This document shows, one piece after another, positions 12,515-24,738 of a stretch of 64,000 bases of DNA. The position numbers and the translations under genes are program-made. A model generated the notes under the pieces. That model saw only the letters and a program-made list of their open reading frames with translations. It did not search any database and was not told where the DNA came from. The DNA is from Rutidosis leptorrhynchoides (taxonomy: Eukaryota; Streptophyta; Magnoliopsida; Asterales; Asteraceae), in assembly GCF_046630445.1 (NCBI RefSeq), contig NC_092335.1:633568001-633632000 (forward strand). Reading direction: 5' to 3'. The first letter of the stretch is position 1; each line of letters opens with the position of its first letter.

Positions 12515-13513
12515 GTTTGGGGAAAATAAGCATAAGGAGTAATCCCTATGGAAGAACGAGTCGCGTAACCGATTCTATAATCAAAACTACCTATCCACTT
12601 ATATTTTATTACGATTTTGTTTTTATTCTATGTTTCGTCTAATTTTAATTTTAATCATGAATGTAAGAGCAATATAGCTCATATATGTGTTAAAGTGAAA
12701 AGTGATTATTAAAATTGATGTTTTGTGTTATATATTGTGCTATTTAACAATTTTCTATTAAGTTGTCACATTCGAATCCAAAGACTTCAATACTGCGATT
12801 ATTCTACGATCCTAGAAACAAGTAATATTACTCTTTTCCCCTTATTTACAATTATGTCTTTCATTTATTACACTTTAAAATACAAATCATATGCAAGTGA
12901 GGACATTGCATAATCTAAGTGTGGGGAGGGAAGTGATTACTCACTTTAAAATTAATTACTTAATTGAAAATACAAATATATTTAAAATTTCCTATTAAAT
13001 TCAAAACTTTTGAAAATTTTCAAATTTTTCAAGAGATAAAAGTCCAATATAAGTTAGAAAATCACATGAAGAATAGAATGTATTATTGTTCCCTAAGTTA
13101 AATATACAAAAGGCTTGTAATTTTATTTAAAATTGAATTTTCAGTCAATGTAAGATCATATTAAATGATGTGAAATAGAATAAGAAGATTTTTAATTTCA
13201 CTTTAGTTTGTTTAGAGTAAGTAATGAAGTACCTCATTTTTACTTGAAAATAAATTAAGTTTAAATTATTTACCTAACTATATTTAGCTTTTTATAGATA
13301 GTGTTTGTGACTTTTTACTTAGTTCTGACCAAAGTGGTTCCTAGGTTCCAACTTGGATATCACGATCTACTTACTAATATTAAAAGTGCATAAATTCATA
13401 AAAATAACTAACCATCATCCATTAATTAAAAATGCTTATGCATTTCACCCATGACAAACCAAAGAAGCTATTATTATTCTGATAATACTTTTAAGAGTTC
13501 ATATATCATACAT
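12515..13513 (+). other. AT-rich 3' non-coding interior of the Athila relic
   Basis: No coding sequence is visible. AAGTTTGGGG (12511) and AAGTGTGGGGAGGG (12918) are purine-rich phrases of the kind that follow Athila polyproteins. The rest is AT-rich filler. The 62-residue frame at 12725 is not credible. Confidence 0.5.
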
Positions 13514-14200
13514 TGTCACACCCCCTAAATGGGACCGGGGGTAACTATGACTTACCAATACCAAAAGCACAAGTGTAAAGCGAGAACGACTCTAAATGAG
13601 ATGTTTTTATTAAAATTCAATGTATTATAGCAGCAGAATTAAATTGTCATTACAAATGAAAAAACTAAAATGTAAATTGTAATTGCTTTAAACGCAATAA
13701 ATAATAAATGCGGACTCAATAGCAGCAAAGTCCAAGTAGCACGTAATCTTTAGCAATCATTATCTGAGACAAAACATGCTTCAAGTGTCAACCAAAATGG
13801 TTGGTGAATTCATAGGTTTATTTTAGTAAACTACCAAAGTTTTTAGACCAAAAGATTTAGTTAAAAGAGTTGATATATCCATATGAGTTGAAGGTAGTGC
13901 TGAAGTGTATGATATCGAAACTAAACAAGTTTACCCTATGACACCTTACACTTTTAGTGTCGTTGAAATCATTATTATGTATCCATTGACCGACAGTCAC
14001 CTGGATAGAGACGTCACTCTCAATAGGCCTACTCACAATAACTAAGTTTGCGTTATGCATAGCAATTAACGTTATCATGGCACATATTTAGCATGAAACA
14101 TAGCATGGTAGCATAGTTAAAGTTTGAGTACTTGTGTCTAAAGCGTAAAACAGTTTAAAAGCAAGCAAAGATGGGTAAAAATGGTAAAGTGTGGAGAATT
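13514..14200 (-). repeat. Ty3/gypsy LTR fragment, minus strand
   Basis: It starts TGTCACACCCCC on the plus strand, which is the LTR 3' end read on the minus strand. A degraded shared LTR block follows at 13775-13820 (GTCAACCAAAATGGTTGGTGAATTC on the plus strand, a variant of the block). The U3 side cannot be followed past about 14150. The right boundary is uncertain, and it interrupts the Athila relic. Confidence 0.55.
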
Positions 14201-14540
14201 TGATAACTCCTAAATTATACAATTTTTTCATAACATTTTAAGGAGATATCTTAGTATTTTAAAGACAAATTGAACACTTAAACACACAAAGATGGGTAAA
14301 AATGGGAAAAGGGTAATTTTAATGTTTTTTGTTTGAGATATATTAAACACGATCAAAAATAGTTAAAAGTTGCAGGAAAGTGGTGAAGTCGCCGGCTTCG
14401 TGATAAAATCCAGAACCTTCGAGAATATTGGAGAATAACACCAGAATTCGAGAAACAGTATTGAAGCCGCTGGCTAGGTCTAGTTTCGTGTACTTAAAGC
14501 CCAAGAAATAGCTAAAAAGGCAACAAAATCAGAAAGATTA
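14201..14540 (+). repeat. Start of the Athila 3' LTR (truncated)
   Basis: It begins TGATAACTCC, a plausible LTR start. It carries GAAGTCGCCGGCTTC and GAAGCCGCTGGCT (14384-14480), the same phrases as the LTR at 7719-9650. A near repeat of AAAGATGGGTAAAAATGG flanks its start (14168 and 14287). It stops near 14540 without reaching the TATA seen in the other LTR. Confidence 0.5.
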
Positions 14541-15259
14541 CGGATAATAGCCTTTATCGGACGGATTTATATCTAATATTGGAGGAAATGTAATTGGTTC
14601 TTTTTTTCCATTCTTCTAATACCTCTAAAAATCGAATATCCAAAATTTTGGATTTGAATTTCGGATGGAATTTTTCACTATCCGAATTTTTGAATATCTG
14701 AAAATGAACACCCCTAACTAACCTTAGCCATCTATATGGAACCATAATCTCACAACGTATCTTAGATCATTTCTTTCGTTGTATACAATAATAAGAAGTA
14801 ATCAATTAATACAACAATTCGTTTTTATAAAACCTAAACACATATAGTGAAAATCAATAATAAAGATAAACCTGGACCACTATTACCAATTCCATATTAA
14901 AGTAAACCTTAGGTCATCGATATGAAACCTTAATCCGTCCATTGATCTCGAATTGTCGTTGTATTGCCTTACATGACATATATTATGTCTTTATTTAATG
15001 AGACGAAAAAGAGATTAAAGGTTAAACAGTATAATAGATTAAATGTAGTATATGTTCGAAAAGTAAGAGAAAAAAAACATGAAAATATTAATTATGCAAT
15101 GTTATGCAAGTGACGTAGAAGGAAAAACCAAAAAAATCCACAAAAATAAATAAAGGCCCAAAAGTCATATTATGTACCAAAGTATTCATTTTAGTGCATT
15201 GTCGTTTAGCCCACTCAAACTATAAAAATTTGAGTGACCATTAGTAGTAATATTAATAT
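14541..15259. other. Intergenic; possible MITE relic at 14541-14720
   Basis: 14541-14720 has repeated ATCCGAA and GAATATCC phrases and ends GAACACCCCTAA, the look of a decayed hAT-type MITE. Only one end is recognisable. From 14721 to 15259 I see nothing beyond AT-rich sequence and an ATTAATATT microsatellite at the MULE border. Confidence 0.35.
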
Positions 15260-15566
15260 TAATATTAAGAGTTAATTATACTATTAGTCCCTGTGGTTTA
15301 CTCATAATTCTATCAGTAGTCCTTTTCTTTCTAAAGTTATACCGGTAGTCCCTATGGTTTTCAAAACGAACGGCGGCGGTCCTAAACATAGCATCAGTTA
15401 ACTGACTAACGGAGCAAATTAACTGACAATGGGTTTTGGACTATCATGATGCATTTTAAAAACCATAACGACTACACGTATTATTTTATTTTAGAAAATA
15501 ATAGGACTAGCGTATAATTACAAAAACTGTAAAACCTAAAATCAAAATCAACAATTCTTCAATTTC

Positions 15567-18500
15567 TGTAACGACCCGGATTTTTCTGATAATATATAGA
15601 AGATTAATATTTACATAATTAATGTTTCCAACATGTTAAGCAATCAAACTCATTAAGATTTGGTTATTTGAAATGAATTTTATATAAACGTTTGACCACC
15701 CAGTTTGACCGATGATTCACGAACGTATGAACTTTTATATGACATAATTAAATATATATATATATATATATATGGTTATATATATATGTTTAATAGGTTA
15801 TAATGATAATCAAGTATCTCATTAAGTATATTAACAATGAACTATATACATAAAATGAGACTACTAACTTAAGGGTTTCGAAACAATATATATATAACGA
15901 TTATCGATGTAATAACGTCTTAATACTTATGAATCATACTAAGATATATTAATACACTATGTTAACATGATAAAATGATAATTTATTATCTCATTAAGTA
16001 TAATAACAACGAATTAATTACATTTAACAAGATCGTTAACTTAAAGGTTTCAAAACAACACTTACATATAACGACTAACAATGACTTAACGACTTAGTTA
16101 AAATGTATATACATGTAGTGTATTTAGATGTATTAGTACACTTTTGAAAGACTTCAAGACATATATCAAAATACTTATACTTAACAAAGATGGTTGTATT
16201 TGTATTCCCATTCATTTCCATCAAGAATTCTACTCGTATTCGTTCGGTATTTGTACCCGTACAATACCCAGCTTCTAGATGTATTTACTATTGGTATATA
16301 CACTCAAATGATCAGCTCTTAGCAGCCCTCAATTAGTCAACAAACATGTGGGAACCATCATTTAACATCTAGCATCAAATAATTAGCAAAATTACAAACT
16401 AATGGAGCCTATATGAAAAGGCCTTAATCACATTTTCAAGAACACACACAAACACATTCATTTTTCAATTTTCTTGCATCAAACTACTCTCTCTCAAGTG
16501 TTCTTCCATTGTTCTAAGTGTTCTTCATCATCTTCAACAAAATCTAGCTCAATCTAGTTCATAAATCCATACATAAACCAAGTTACAAAACAATTACTCA
16601 AGAACACATCAAGAACACTTTCAAGTTTGCTAGCTTACTTTCAACCTTGCAAATCCATTTCAAGTGATCATCCAATCTTAAGAAATTTTTGTTATTTCCA
16701 GTAAGATATCTTTCTAATTCAAGGTAAGAATCATATACAAACTTTGGTTCAATTTCTATAACTATAACAATCTTATTTCAAGTGATGATCTTACTCGAAC
16801 TTGTTTTCGTGTCATGATTTTGCTTCAAGAACTTTCAAGCCATCCAAGGATCCTTTGAAGCTAGATCTATTTTTCTATTTTCCAGTAGGTTCATCCACAA
16901 AACTTGAGGTAGTAATCATGTTCATAACATCATTCGATTCTTACATATAAAGCTATCTTATTCGAAGGTTTAAACTGGTAATCACTAGAACATAGTTTAG
17001 TTAATTCTAAACTTGTTCGCAAACAAAAGTTAATCCTTCTAACTTGACTTTTAAAATCAACTAAACACATGTTCTATATCTATATGATATGCTAACTAAA
17101 TGATTTAAAACTTGGAAACACGAAGAACACCGTAAAACCGGATATACGCCGTCGTAGTAACACCGCGGGCTATTTTGGGTTGGATAATTAAAACCTGTCT
17201 TAACCTTTGAATTAGAATCTTGTTTTCTGGGAAAATGATTTTTCATATGAACATGATAACGTGTCCAAAAATCATAGCTAAACTCAAAGTGGAAGTATGT
17301 TTTTTTTTTAAATGGTCATCAAGATGTCGTTCTTTCGACGGAAATGACTACCTATTTCAAATCCGACTTGTAACCTGTAAATCCGACTATAAACCACCAC
17401 TTTTTCAGTTTAGTTTCACAAAATTTAGTTCGTTCCAAAACCATAGCAATTTGAATCACTCAAAACGGAGTTGTAACGAAGAAATTATGGGCAAAACAAT
17501 ATTGGTTAGAATTCTACATTTTGAATTCGGGATTTTTGAACAAAAATCTATACTAACCTTATCCTAGCTAACTTTTCTTGTATTATACATGTATTCATAC
17601 ATATTTCCTTGTACCATACTAGTCTTGGTTAATCGTAAGACACATGTACACAATACGTCGAGATAACTTCAAAGACAATAGTTGTACAGTGGGTCGTGAT
17701 TAAACCTTAGACAATATATATACAATACGTCAGATAAATCGTAAGACACATGTACACAATATGTCGAGATAACTTCAAAGACAATAGTTGTACAGTGGGT
17801 CGTGATTGAGTCTTAGACATTATATATACAATTCGTCGGATAAATCGAAAGACACCACATACACAATACGTCGAGATGACTTCAAAGACAATAGCTGTAT
17901 CGTGGGTCATGATTGATTCTTATACAATACGTGTATACTATGTGTTGAACTATATATGTACTACTAATTGTGAACTACTAACGTTGGACTGCTAACTTGA
18001 CAACTTAAATCGTTAAAACGTAAATAAAAATATAATATGAATATAATTCTATCACATTTTGATATATATATATATATTTGTTATAGGTTTGTGAATCGAC
18101 CAGTGGCCAAGTTTTACTTCCCGACGAAGTAAAAATCTGTGAAAGTGAGTTATAGTCCCATTTTTACTATCTAAATTATTTTGGGATGAGAATACATGCA
18201 AATTTATAAATGTTTTACAAGATAAGCACAAGTTCATGAAACTACATTCTACGACTGTTTTGTTATACCGGATATCTGTACTTATTATTATTATGCTTGG
18301 TAACCTAAGAATTAGTGAGAAACACTAATTGACGCGAATCCTAAAGGTAGATCTACGGGCACCAACCACCCCCATTTTCAAATAGTGGAAATGCTTTAGT
18401 ACTTCGAAGGGTTCTTGTCATACATTTGAATAGTGGAATGTATGATGCCAGATATCTTAAGCGCTCTATGTTAAGGTCGGTTACCAGGCGACTCATCGTA

Positions 18501-18981
18501 TGAATGATTTTTGCAGTTGTAATGATCCTGCGCATTTAATTAAATGAAATCTTGTGGCTTATTAAATATTATGATTATTATATAGACATTAAACCTATGA
18601 CTCACCAACATTTTTGTTGACGTTTTAAGCATGTTTATTCTCAGGTGAATATTAAAAACGCTTCCGCTGTCGTATGCCAACCCAAGGTCAAGATTTGGAG
18701 TCGGCATAATTGTTTATATTGTTTAAACTTGCATTCGGAGTGTTTGTTGTAATATATTTGATCATGTTATAATGGGTTGTGTAAAAACTTATTTATTTGA
18801 GGAGATTGTCTTTGATAGACAATCTAAAGTATGTCATTAAGACCTTTATTCAATAATAAAGGTTATGGTTGTTTTTAAAAACGAATGCAAGATTTGAAAA
18901 ACGTCTCATATAGAGGTCAAAACCTCGCAAAGAAACCAATTAATATGAAACGTTTATAATTAATATGAACGGGGCATTTCA
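15567..18981 (+). repeat. 5' LTR of element A
   Basis: Starts TGTAACGACCCGG and ends GGGGCATTTCA directly before the PBS. It contains a 106-bp tandem array (17631-17940) and the shared LTR block (18599-18645). Reading frames inside it recur in the 3' LTR and are not genes. Confidence 0.95.
17631..17940. repeat. 106-bp tandem array in the 5' LTR of element A
   Basis: Units start at about 17631, 17737 and 17843 with AATCGTAAGACAC or AATCGAAAGACAC. Each contains TCGAGATAACTTCAAAGACA and GTGGGTCGTGATT. The third copy is the most divergent. The same array occurs in the 3' LTR at 26798-27107. Confidence 0.9.
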
Positions 18982-18983
18982 GT

Positions 18984-18995
18984 TGGTATCCGAGC
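18984..18995 (+). other. Primer binding site of element A
   Basis: TGGTATCCGAGC lies two bases after the 5' LTR. It differs by one base from the TGGTATCAGAGC of the other elements (C for A at position 8), so pairing with tRNA-iMet has one mismatch. Confidence 0.85.
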
Positions 18996-19187
18996 GTTGG
19001 TCTTAGAGAATCAGAAAATTTTTCATTAGTGTGTCTAACTGATTTTTGATGCATTAGTGAGTCTGGACTTCGACCGTAATTATTTTAAAAATGATTGCTT
19101 AATATAATTGTTGGAAACATAAGATTATTAACATATAAATATTGTAAGATATATCATTCTCTTAACGTGCCTGCTATTATGTGATAG

Positions 19188-19724
19188 ATGACTTCATCCG
19201 ATCATATAAGCATCTCTAGTGATTCAGATTTCATTTACTTATCAAGTGATTCGGAGGCTGAGTCAAAGCGTACGACTTATGAACCAACCAAAAAGTTAAC
19301 TTTTGGTGCTACCATTAAAGTGGAAAATTGTTGGGAAAATTGGGAAGATTCACAATTTCCAGTAGAGGTTCCAGAAGAGGATCCAGAAGAAGATTCCAAA
19401 GAGGAACCCGAAGAAGAGGATCCTGAAGAATTTGTGGAAATTACCGAACCACAACGTGATTTGGGAAAATCTTTGGCTGTTATACCCGATCCCAAACCCG
19501 ATGAACCTATTATGACCCAAAATGTTTGTGATCATCCACCTGAACCATCTAAGAAATCAGTTTTTAAAATGACCACTCGTATAATGACTGGTGGTTTTGT
19601 TCCCAAACAATTAGCCGAAAGAACCAATTGGGAGGAATTGGAAAAAGAACTATCCAAACGAAAATCCAAACGTTTGGCCGAGAAAGAAACAACGTCAACA
19701 TCTAAGAAATCTCGCCGTTCTTGA
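19188..19724 (+). CDS. Upstream ORF between PBS and gag of element A
   Basis: A 178-residue frame that I do not recognise as a known domain. Residues 1-25 are Ser/Asp rich (SISSDSD, then LSSDSE). Residues 60-90 are strongly acidic, with EDPEE-type repeats. The C-terminal 40 residues are basic (KRKSKRLAEKE, then KKSRRS) and resemble a nuclear localisation signal. It lies 190 bp after the PBS and 370 bp before gag, and is complete and unbroken. The gag-less element at 39630 has an ORF in the same place with a similar Ser/Asp opening. An elongated leader protein of this retroelement lineage is the simplest reading; its role is unknown. Confidence 0.65.
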   Translation: MTSSDHISISSDSDFIYLSSDSEAESKRTTYEPTKKLTFGATIKVENCWENWEDSQFPVEVPEEDPEEDSKEEPEEEDPEEFVEITEPQRDLGKSLAVIPDPKPDEPIMTQNVCDHPPEPSKKSVFKMTTRIMTGGFVPKQLAERTNWEELEKELSKRKSKRLAEKETTSTSKKSRRS

Positions 19725-20095
19725 ACCATCGGCAGCTATCCTGTATTCCATGCATTGTGAAATATGTATCATATTGTGTGTTTAAGTTTGTAAGAAAATC
19801 CGCAATGTAATTTTCCTTATGATTGTATAATAATAAGAATAAGCATGGAAGGTTTATTATTATTATTACAACTTATTATTACGTAGTAACGTAATAACTT
19901 ACCATAGTTTTTCATATTAGAATTTTAGTAGTTAAATTGTGTGTTAGCTGCTAAGTATGAACATTATTACAGTTATAAAACGCTAATATGAAGAAAAGGC
20001 TTTTATAATAATAAGTTCATATTAAGCTACAAAATACTTTTTGGCTACTTCTAAAAATTCTATATGATTAACTCATTCGGCTATTTTTGAAGGAA

Positions 20096-22980
20096 ATGGC
20101 TCCTCCAGCTACTAGACAACGACAACTGAACACAGAAGAACTTCAAGCTTTCGCTGCAAATATGGCTGAGTGGTGAATGCAATGAACAACAATAACCAAT
20201 CGGGTTCCAGCAGTGGAGGAAACAATGGCAACCGGATTGGATGTTCCTACAAAGCTTTTATGGCCTGCAAACCCAATGAGTTTGAAGGAACCGAAGGACC
20301 CGTTGGACTAAAGCGGTGGACAGAGAAGGTTGAAGCCATGTTCGCAATCAGCAACTGCGCAGAAGAGGATAAAGTTAAGTATGCCACACATACTTTCAGG
20401 GGTACTGCTTTGACATGGTGGAATACCTACATGGATTACGTAGGACAGAATACTGCCTACGCACTTCCATGGTCCGCCTTCAAGCACATGATGAAGAAAG
20501 AGTACCGTCCCAGAACTGAAATCAACAAGCTCAAGGAAGAGCTTAAAGCACTGACAACCCAAGGGTTAGACGTCATTACCTACGAGCGACGTTTCAACGA
20601 ACTGGTTTTAATGTGTCCTGGAGTATTTGAGGATGAAGAGGCAAAAATTGAAGCGTTCATAAAAGGGTTGCCGGAACGAATCCAAGAGCATGTAGGTGCT
20701 AACGACCCTGCAACAATGCAGAAAGCGAGCCGTATAGCCCACAAATTGATAGGCCAAATTACAGGAAGGATAAAAAAAGAAGCGGCCGAGGAGGCCATAA
20801 TGAAACAGGGAAAGAGAAAGTGGGAGGAAAGCAGTGATCAGGGTCACCAGTCCAACAACAACAATCAAAACAACAACTACAACAACAATCGCAACCACCC
20901 CAATAACAACAATAATCGCAACAACAACCGCAACAATAACCGCAACAACCATTCCAATAATAATAACAACAACCAAAACTACAACAACCCCAATCCCAAC
21001 AATAACAACAACAAACGACTCAACAACAATAACCCTAACAACAACAACAACAACAACAACACCAACAACGGCAACAAAAGTCAAAGAACTATATGCCCCA
21101 GGTGTGATAAGTTTCATCCGGAATGGTTTTGTAAAGAATTATGTACCAAGTGTAATAGGAATGGCCATATTGCGGCAAAGTGTGAAGTCTACGGACCAAA
21201 TAGAAACAAAGGAGTAAATAATGCCGGAACAAATAATAACGGCGTTGTTTGCTATGGATGTGGAAAACCGGGCCATACCATAAACCAGTGCCGGAATGGA
21301 AATACGCAAGGCCGTGGGAGAGCCTTCAACATTAATGGGGAGAAAGCACAGGAAGACCCGGAGCTTGTTACGGGTACGTTTCTTATCAACAATACACCTG
21401 CTTATGTTTTATTTGATTCAGGTGCCGATAGAAGTTATATGAGTAGAGAATTTTGTGCCAAATTAAATTGCCCGTTAACGCCTTTGGATAAAAAGTGTAT
21501 AGTTGAAGTAGCAAACGGTAAACTAATTAAGGTTGATAAAATTTGCCGAAATCAGAAAATTAGTTTAGTTAGTGAAACGTTTGCAATTGATTTAATACCG
21601 GTGGAATTGGGAAGCTTCGACATAATTATTGGAATGGACTGGATGTCCAAGGTGAAAGCCGAAGTTGTTTGTCATGAGAAGGCGATTCGCATTCCGAGAG
21701 AAGACGGATTACCCTTAATGGTGTACGGAGAAAAGGGTAATGCCAAATTAAATCTTATTAGTAGTTTGAAGGCGCGCAAACTAATAAGAAAAGGTTGCTA
21801 TGCCATACTAGCACACGTTGAGAAGGCTGAAAAAGAAGAAAAGAAAATCGATGACGTTCCCATTGCAAGAGAATTTCCTGAGGTGTTTCCGGACGAATTA
21901 CCGGGACTACCTCCACACCGATCCGTTGAATTCCAAATAGATCTTGTACCAGGAGCTGCACCAATAGCTCGTGCTCCATATAGACTTGCGCCCACCGAAA
22001 TGAAAGAATTACAAAGTCAGCTACAAGAATTATTAGAACGTGGTTTTATCCGACCGAGTACGTCACCATGGGGAGCTCCAATTTTGTTCGTTAAAAAGAA
22101 AGATGGGTCTTTTCGCATGTGTATCGATTACCGTGAGTTGAACAAAGTCACCATTAAAAACCGATACCCTTTACCCCGAATCGATGACCTATTCGATCAA
22201 CTCCAAGGTTCGAGTGTATACTCCAAAATCGAATTAAGGTCGGGTTATCATCAACTGAGGGTTAAAGAAGCCGATATACCAAAAACAGCCTTCAGAACTC
22301 GTTATGGCCATTACGAATTCATGGTTATGCCATTCGGTCTAACCAATGCACCCGCAGTTTTCATGGATCTCATGCACCGAGTATGTAGTCCATATTTAGA
22401 TAAGTTTGTTATTGTCTTTATTGATGACATCCTTATCTATTCGAAGAATAACCAAGAACACGAACAACACTTGAGACTTGTGTTAGAGTTGTTAAGAAAA
22501 GAACAACTTTATGCAAAATTCTCTAAGTGCGCTTTCTGGTTAAATGAAGTACAATTTCTTGGCCACGTAGTCAGTAGTAATGGAATCAAAGTTGATCCCG
22601 CCAAGATCAAAGCCATCAAAAATTGGGAAACCCCGAAAACTCCAACGCAAATACGTCAATTTTTGGGTTTAGCCGGTTATTATAGGAGATTTATTCAAGA
22701 TTTCTCCCGAGTAGCCAAACCTTTAACTGCCTTGACACACAAGGGGAAAAAGTATGAATGGACTTCGGAACAAGAGGGTGCCTTCCAATTGTTGAAAAAG
22801 AAGTTGACTACAGCACCTATTTTATCGTTACCTGACGGAATGGAAGATTTTGTTATCTACTGCGACGCATCAAGAATGGGTTTTGGGTGTGTTCTTATGC
22901 AACGGAAGAAGGTGATTGCATATGCTTCTCGACAACTCAAAATTCATGAACAAAACTACACCACACATGATCTGGAATAA
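20096..22980 (+). pseudogene. Element A gag-pol, first part (gag, protease, RT, RNase H start)
   Basis: The likely start is ATG at 20096 (MAPPATRQRQLNTEE), but a one-base loss near 20168 shifts the frame. The long open frame (936 residues) runs from 20170. Residue numbers count from there. Gag core at about 20-200; Asn-rich linker 230-300; zinc knuckles CPRC...CKEL and [14 protein letters not shown] at 308-338 and [14 protein letters not shown] at 361-374; protease LFDSGADRS near 414; RT from [10 protein letters not shown] near 640 to FIDDILIYS near 750; RNase H start YCDAS near 897. RT motif A reads [10 protein letters not shown] where relatives here read SKIDL, so a catalytic Asp is Glu. 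The frame stops at TAA 22978-22980, where relatives have Leu. Confidence 0.93.
20830..21080. repeat. AAC-rich microsatellite coding an Asn-rich gag linker
   Basis: Long runs of AAC/AAT codons produce an Asn-rich stretch of about 75 residues between the gag core and the zinc knuckles. The antisense and +1 frames here are artefacts of the repeat. Confidence 0.9.
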
Positions 22981-24687
22981 GGCGCCGTTGTTTTTGCATT
23001 AAAGATGTGGAGACATTATCTATATGGGGTCAAGTTTATTGTATACACCGACCACAAAAGTCTCCAACATATTTTAAATCAAAAGCAACTAAATATGAGG
23101 CAGCGTAGGTGGGTTGAGCTGCTAAATGATTATGATTGTGAAATCCGTTACCACCCGGGGAAAGCGAATGTGGTAGCCGATGCCTTGAGTCGAAAGGAAA
23201 TAGAACCTATTCGAGTAAAAGCTATGAACATGATTATTCATACTAATCTTACTACTCGAATAAAAGAGGCACAACAGGAGGTTTTGAAGGAAGGAATTTT
23301 TGGAAGGGAAATACCCAAAGGATTAGAAAAACAGCTTAATATTCGGGAAGACGGAACCAGGTATTTAGCTGAAAGAATTTGGGTACCAAAGAATGGAGAT
23401 TTGAGGAAAGTGGTACTAGATGAAGCACATAAAACCAGATATTCAATACATCCCGGAGCGGGGAAAATGTACCAAGACCTCAAGAGAAACTTTTGGTGGC
23501 CAGGAATGAAGGCTGATATAGCCACATATGTAGGAGCATGTTTGACTTGTTCTAAAGTCAAAGCTGAACATCAGAAACCATCGGGTCTACTCCAACAACC
23601 TGAAATCCCAGAATGGAAATGGGAAAATATTACCATGGATTTCATTGTTAAGTTACCGAGAACCGCAGGTGGTTATGATATGATTTGGGTAATAGTCGAT
23701 CGTCTTACTAAGTCAGCACACTTTCTGCCAATAAAAGAAGAGGATGGTATAGAGAAATTAGCACGATTATATCTAAAAGAAGTTGTTTCTAGACATGGTA
23801 TACCAATCTCTATTATCTCTGATCGTGATAGCAGATTTACTTCTAGATTCTGGCAGGCATTACACGAAGCGTTGGGAACTCGTCTAGATTTAATTACTGC
23901 CTATCATCCACAAACTGATGGGCAGAGTGAAAGGACGATTCAGACACTCGAAGACATGCTACGAGCATGTGTTATTGATTTTGGAAGCAGTTGGGATCGA
24001 CATCTACCGTTAGCTGAGTTTTCCTACAACAACAGCTATCATTCTAGCATTGAGGCGGCACCATTCGAGGCACTTTATGGGAGGAAGTGCAGGTCTCCGA
24101 TTTGTTGGAGCGATGTGGGGGAAAAACAGATTACAGGTCCGGAAATTATCCAGGAAACTACCGACAAGGTCATTCAGATTCAGCAACGATTGAAAACAGC
24201 CCGGAGTCGGCAAAAGAGCTACGCGGATGTTAGAAGGAAACCTTTAGAGTTTGAGGAAGGTGATATGGTTATGCTTAAGGTATCACCTTGGAAAGGTGTT
24301 ATTCGTTTTGGAAAGCGAGGGAAATTGAGCCCAAGATACATTGGGCCATTCAAGATCGAAAAACGCATTGGGCCGGTGGCCTATCGACTTGAGCTACCTC
24401 CACAATTAGAAAAGATTCACAACACCTTTCATGTTTCAAACCTGAAGAAATGCCTAGCTACCAAAGATCTCATTATTCCTTTAGACGAGATTAAAATTGA
24501 CGAGAAACTAAATTTCGTCGAAGAACCCGTCGAAATTATGGATCGTGAGGTCAAACGACTCAAACAAAGTAAGATACCAATCGTTAAGGTTCGATGGAAT
24601 GCTCGTAGAGGACCTGAATTCACTTGGGAACGAGAAGACCAAATGAAGCTGAAGTACCCACGTTTGTTTTCCGATATCGCACGTTAA
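22981..24687 (+). pseudogene. Element A pol, second part (RNase H, integrase, chromodomain)
   Basis: This continues the previous frame straight after the TAA stop; the first internal Met is at 23005. RNase H motifs [10 protein letters not shown] and [14 protein letters not shown] come first. Integrase follows with an HHCC finger ([10 protein letters not shown] to CLTCSK, residues 142-182 from 23005). Its DDE core has Asp in MDFIVKLP near 212, SDRD near 272 and the Glu of QSERTIQ near 309. The C-terminus has [19 protein letters not shown] and a chromodomain-like [19 protein letters not shown]. That layout is the Tekay/Del lineage. Ending at 24687, it leaves 51 bp before the 3' LTR. Confidence 0.93.
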
Positions 24688-24701
24688 CTAGGTACTATTC
24701 T

Positions 24702-24720
24702 AAATTTCGGGACGAAATTT
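24702..24720. promoter_or_regulatory. 19-bp palindrome near the 3' LTR of element A
   Basis: AAATTTCGGGACGAAATTT, an 8-bp inverted repeat with a 3-base centre. It ends 18 bp before the 3' LTR. The same 19 bases occur at matching positions in the gag-less element and in element B. It probably belongs to the plus-strand priming region, since no classical purine tract abuts the LTR. Confidence 0.7.
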
Positions 24721-24738
24721 AATTTAACGGGTGTGTAA

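Noticed and set aside
17220-17567. 115-residue ORF in the 5' LTR of element A (repeated at 26387-26734)
   Set aside because: It lies in both LTR copies, has no recognisable domain and low-complexity composition, so it is chance.
20608-21117. 169-residue antisense ORF with a Val-rich stretch
   Set aside because: Reverse reading of the Asn-rich gag linker microsatellite; not a membrane protein.
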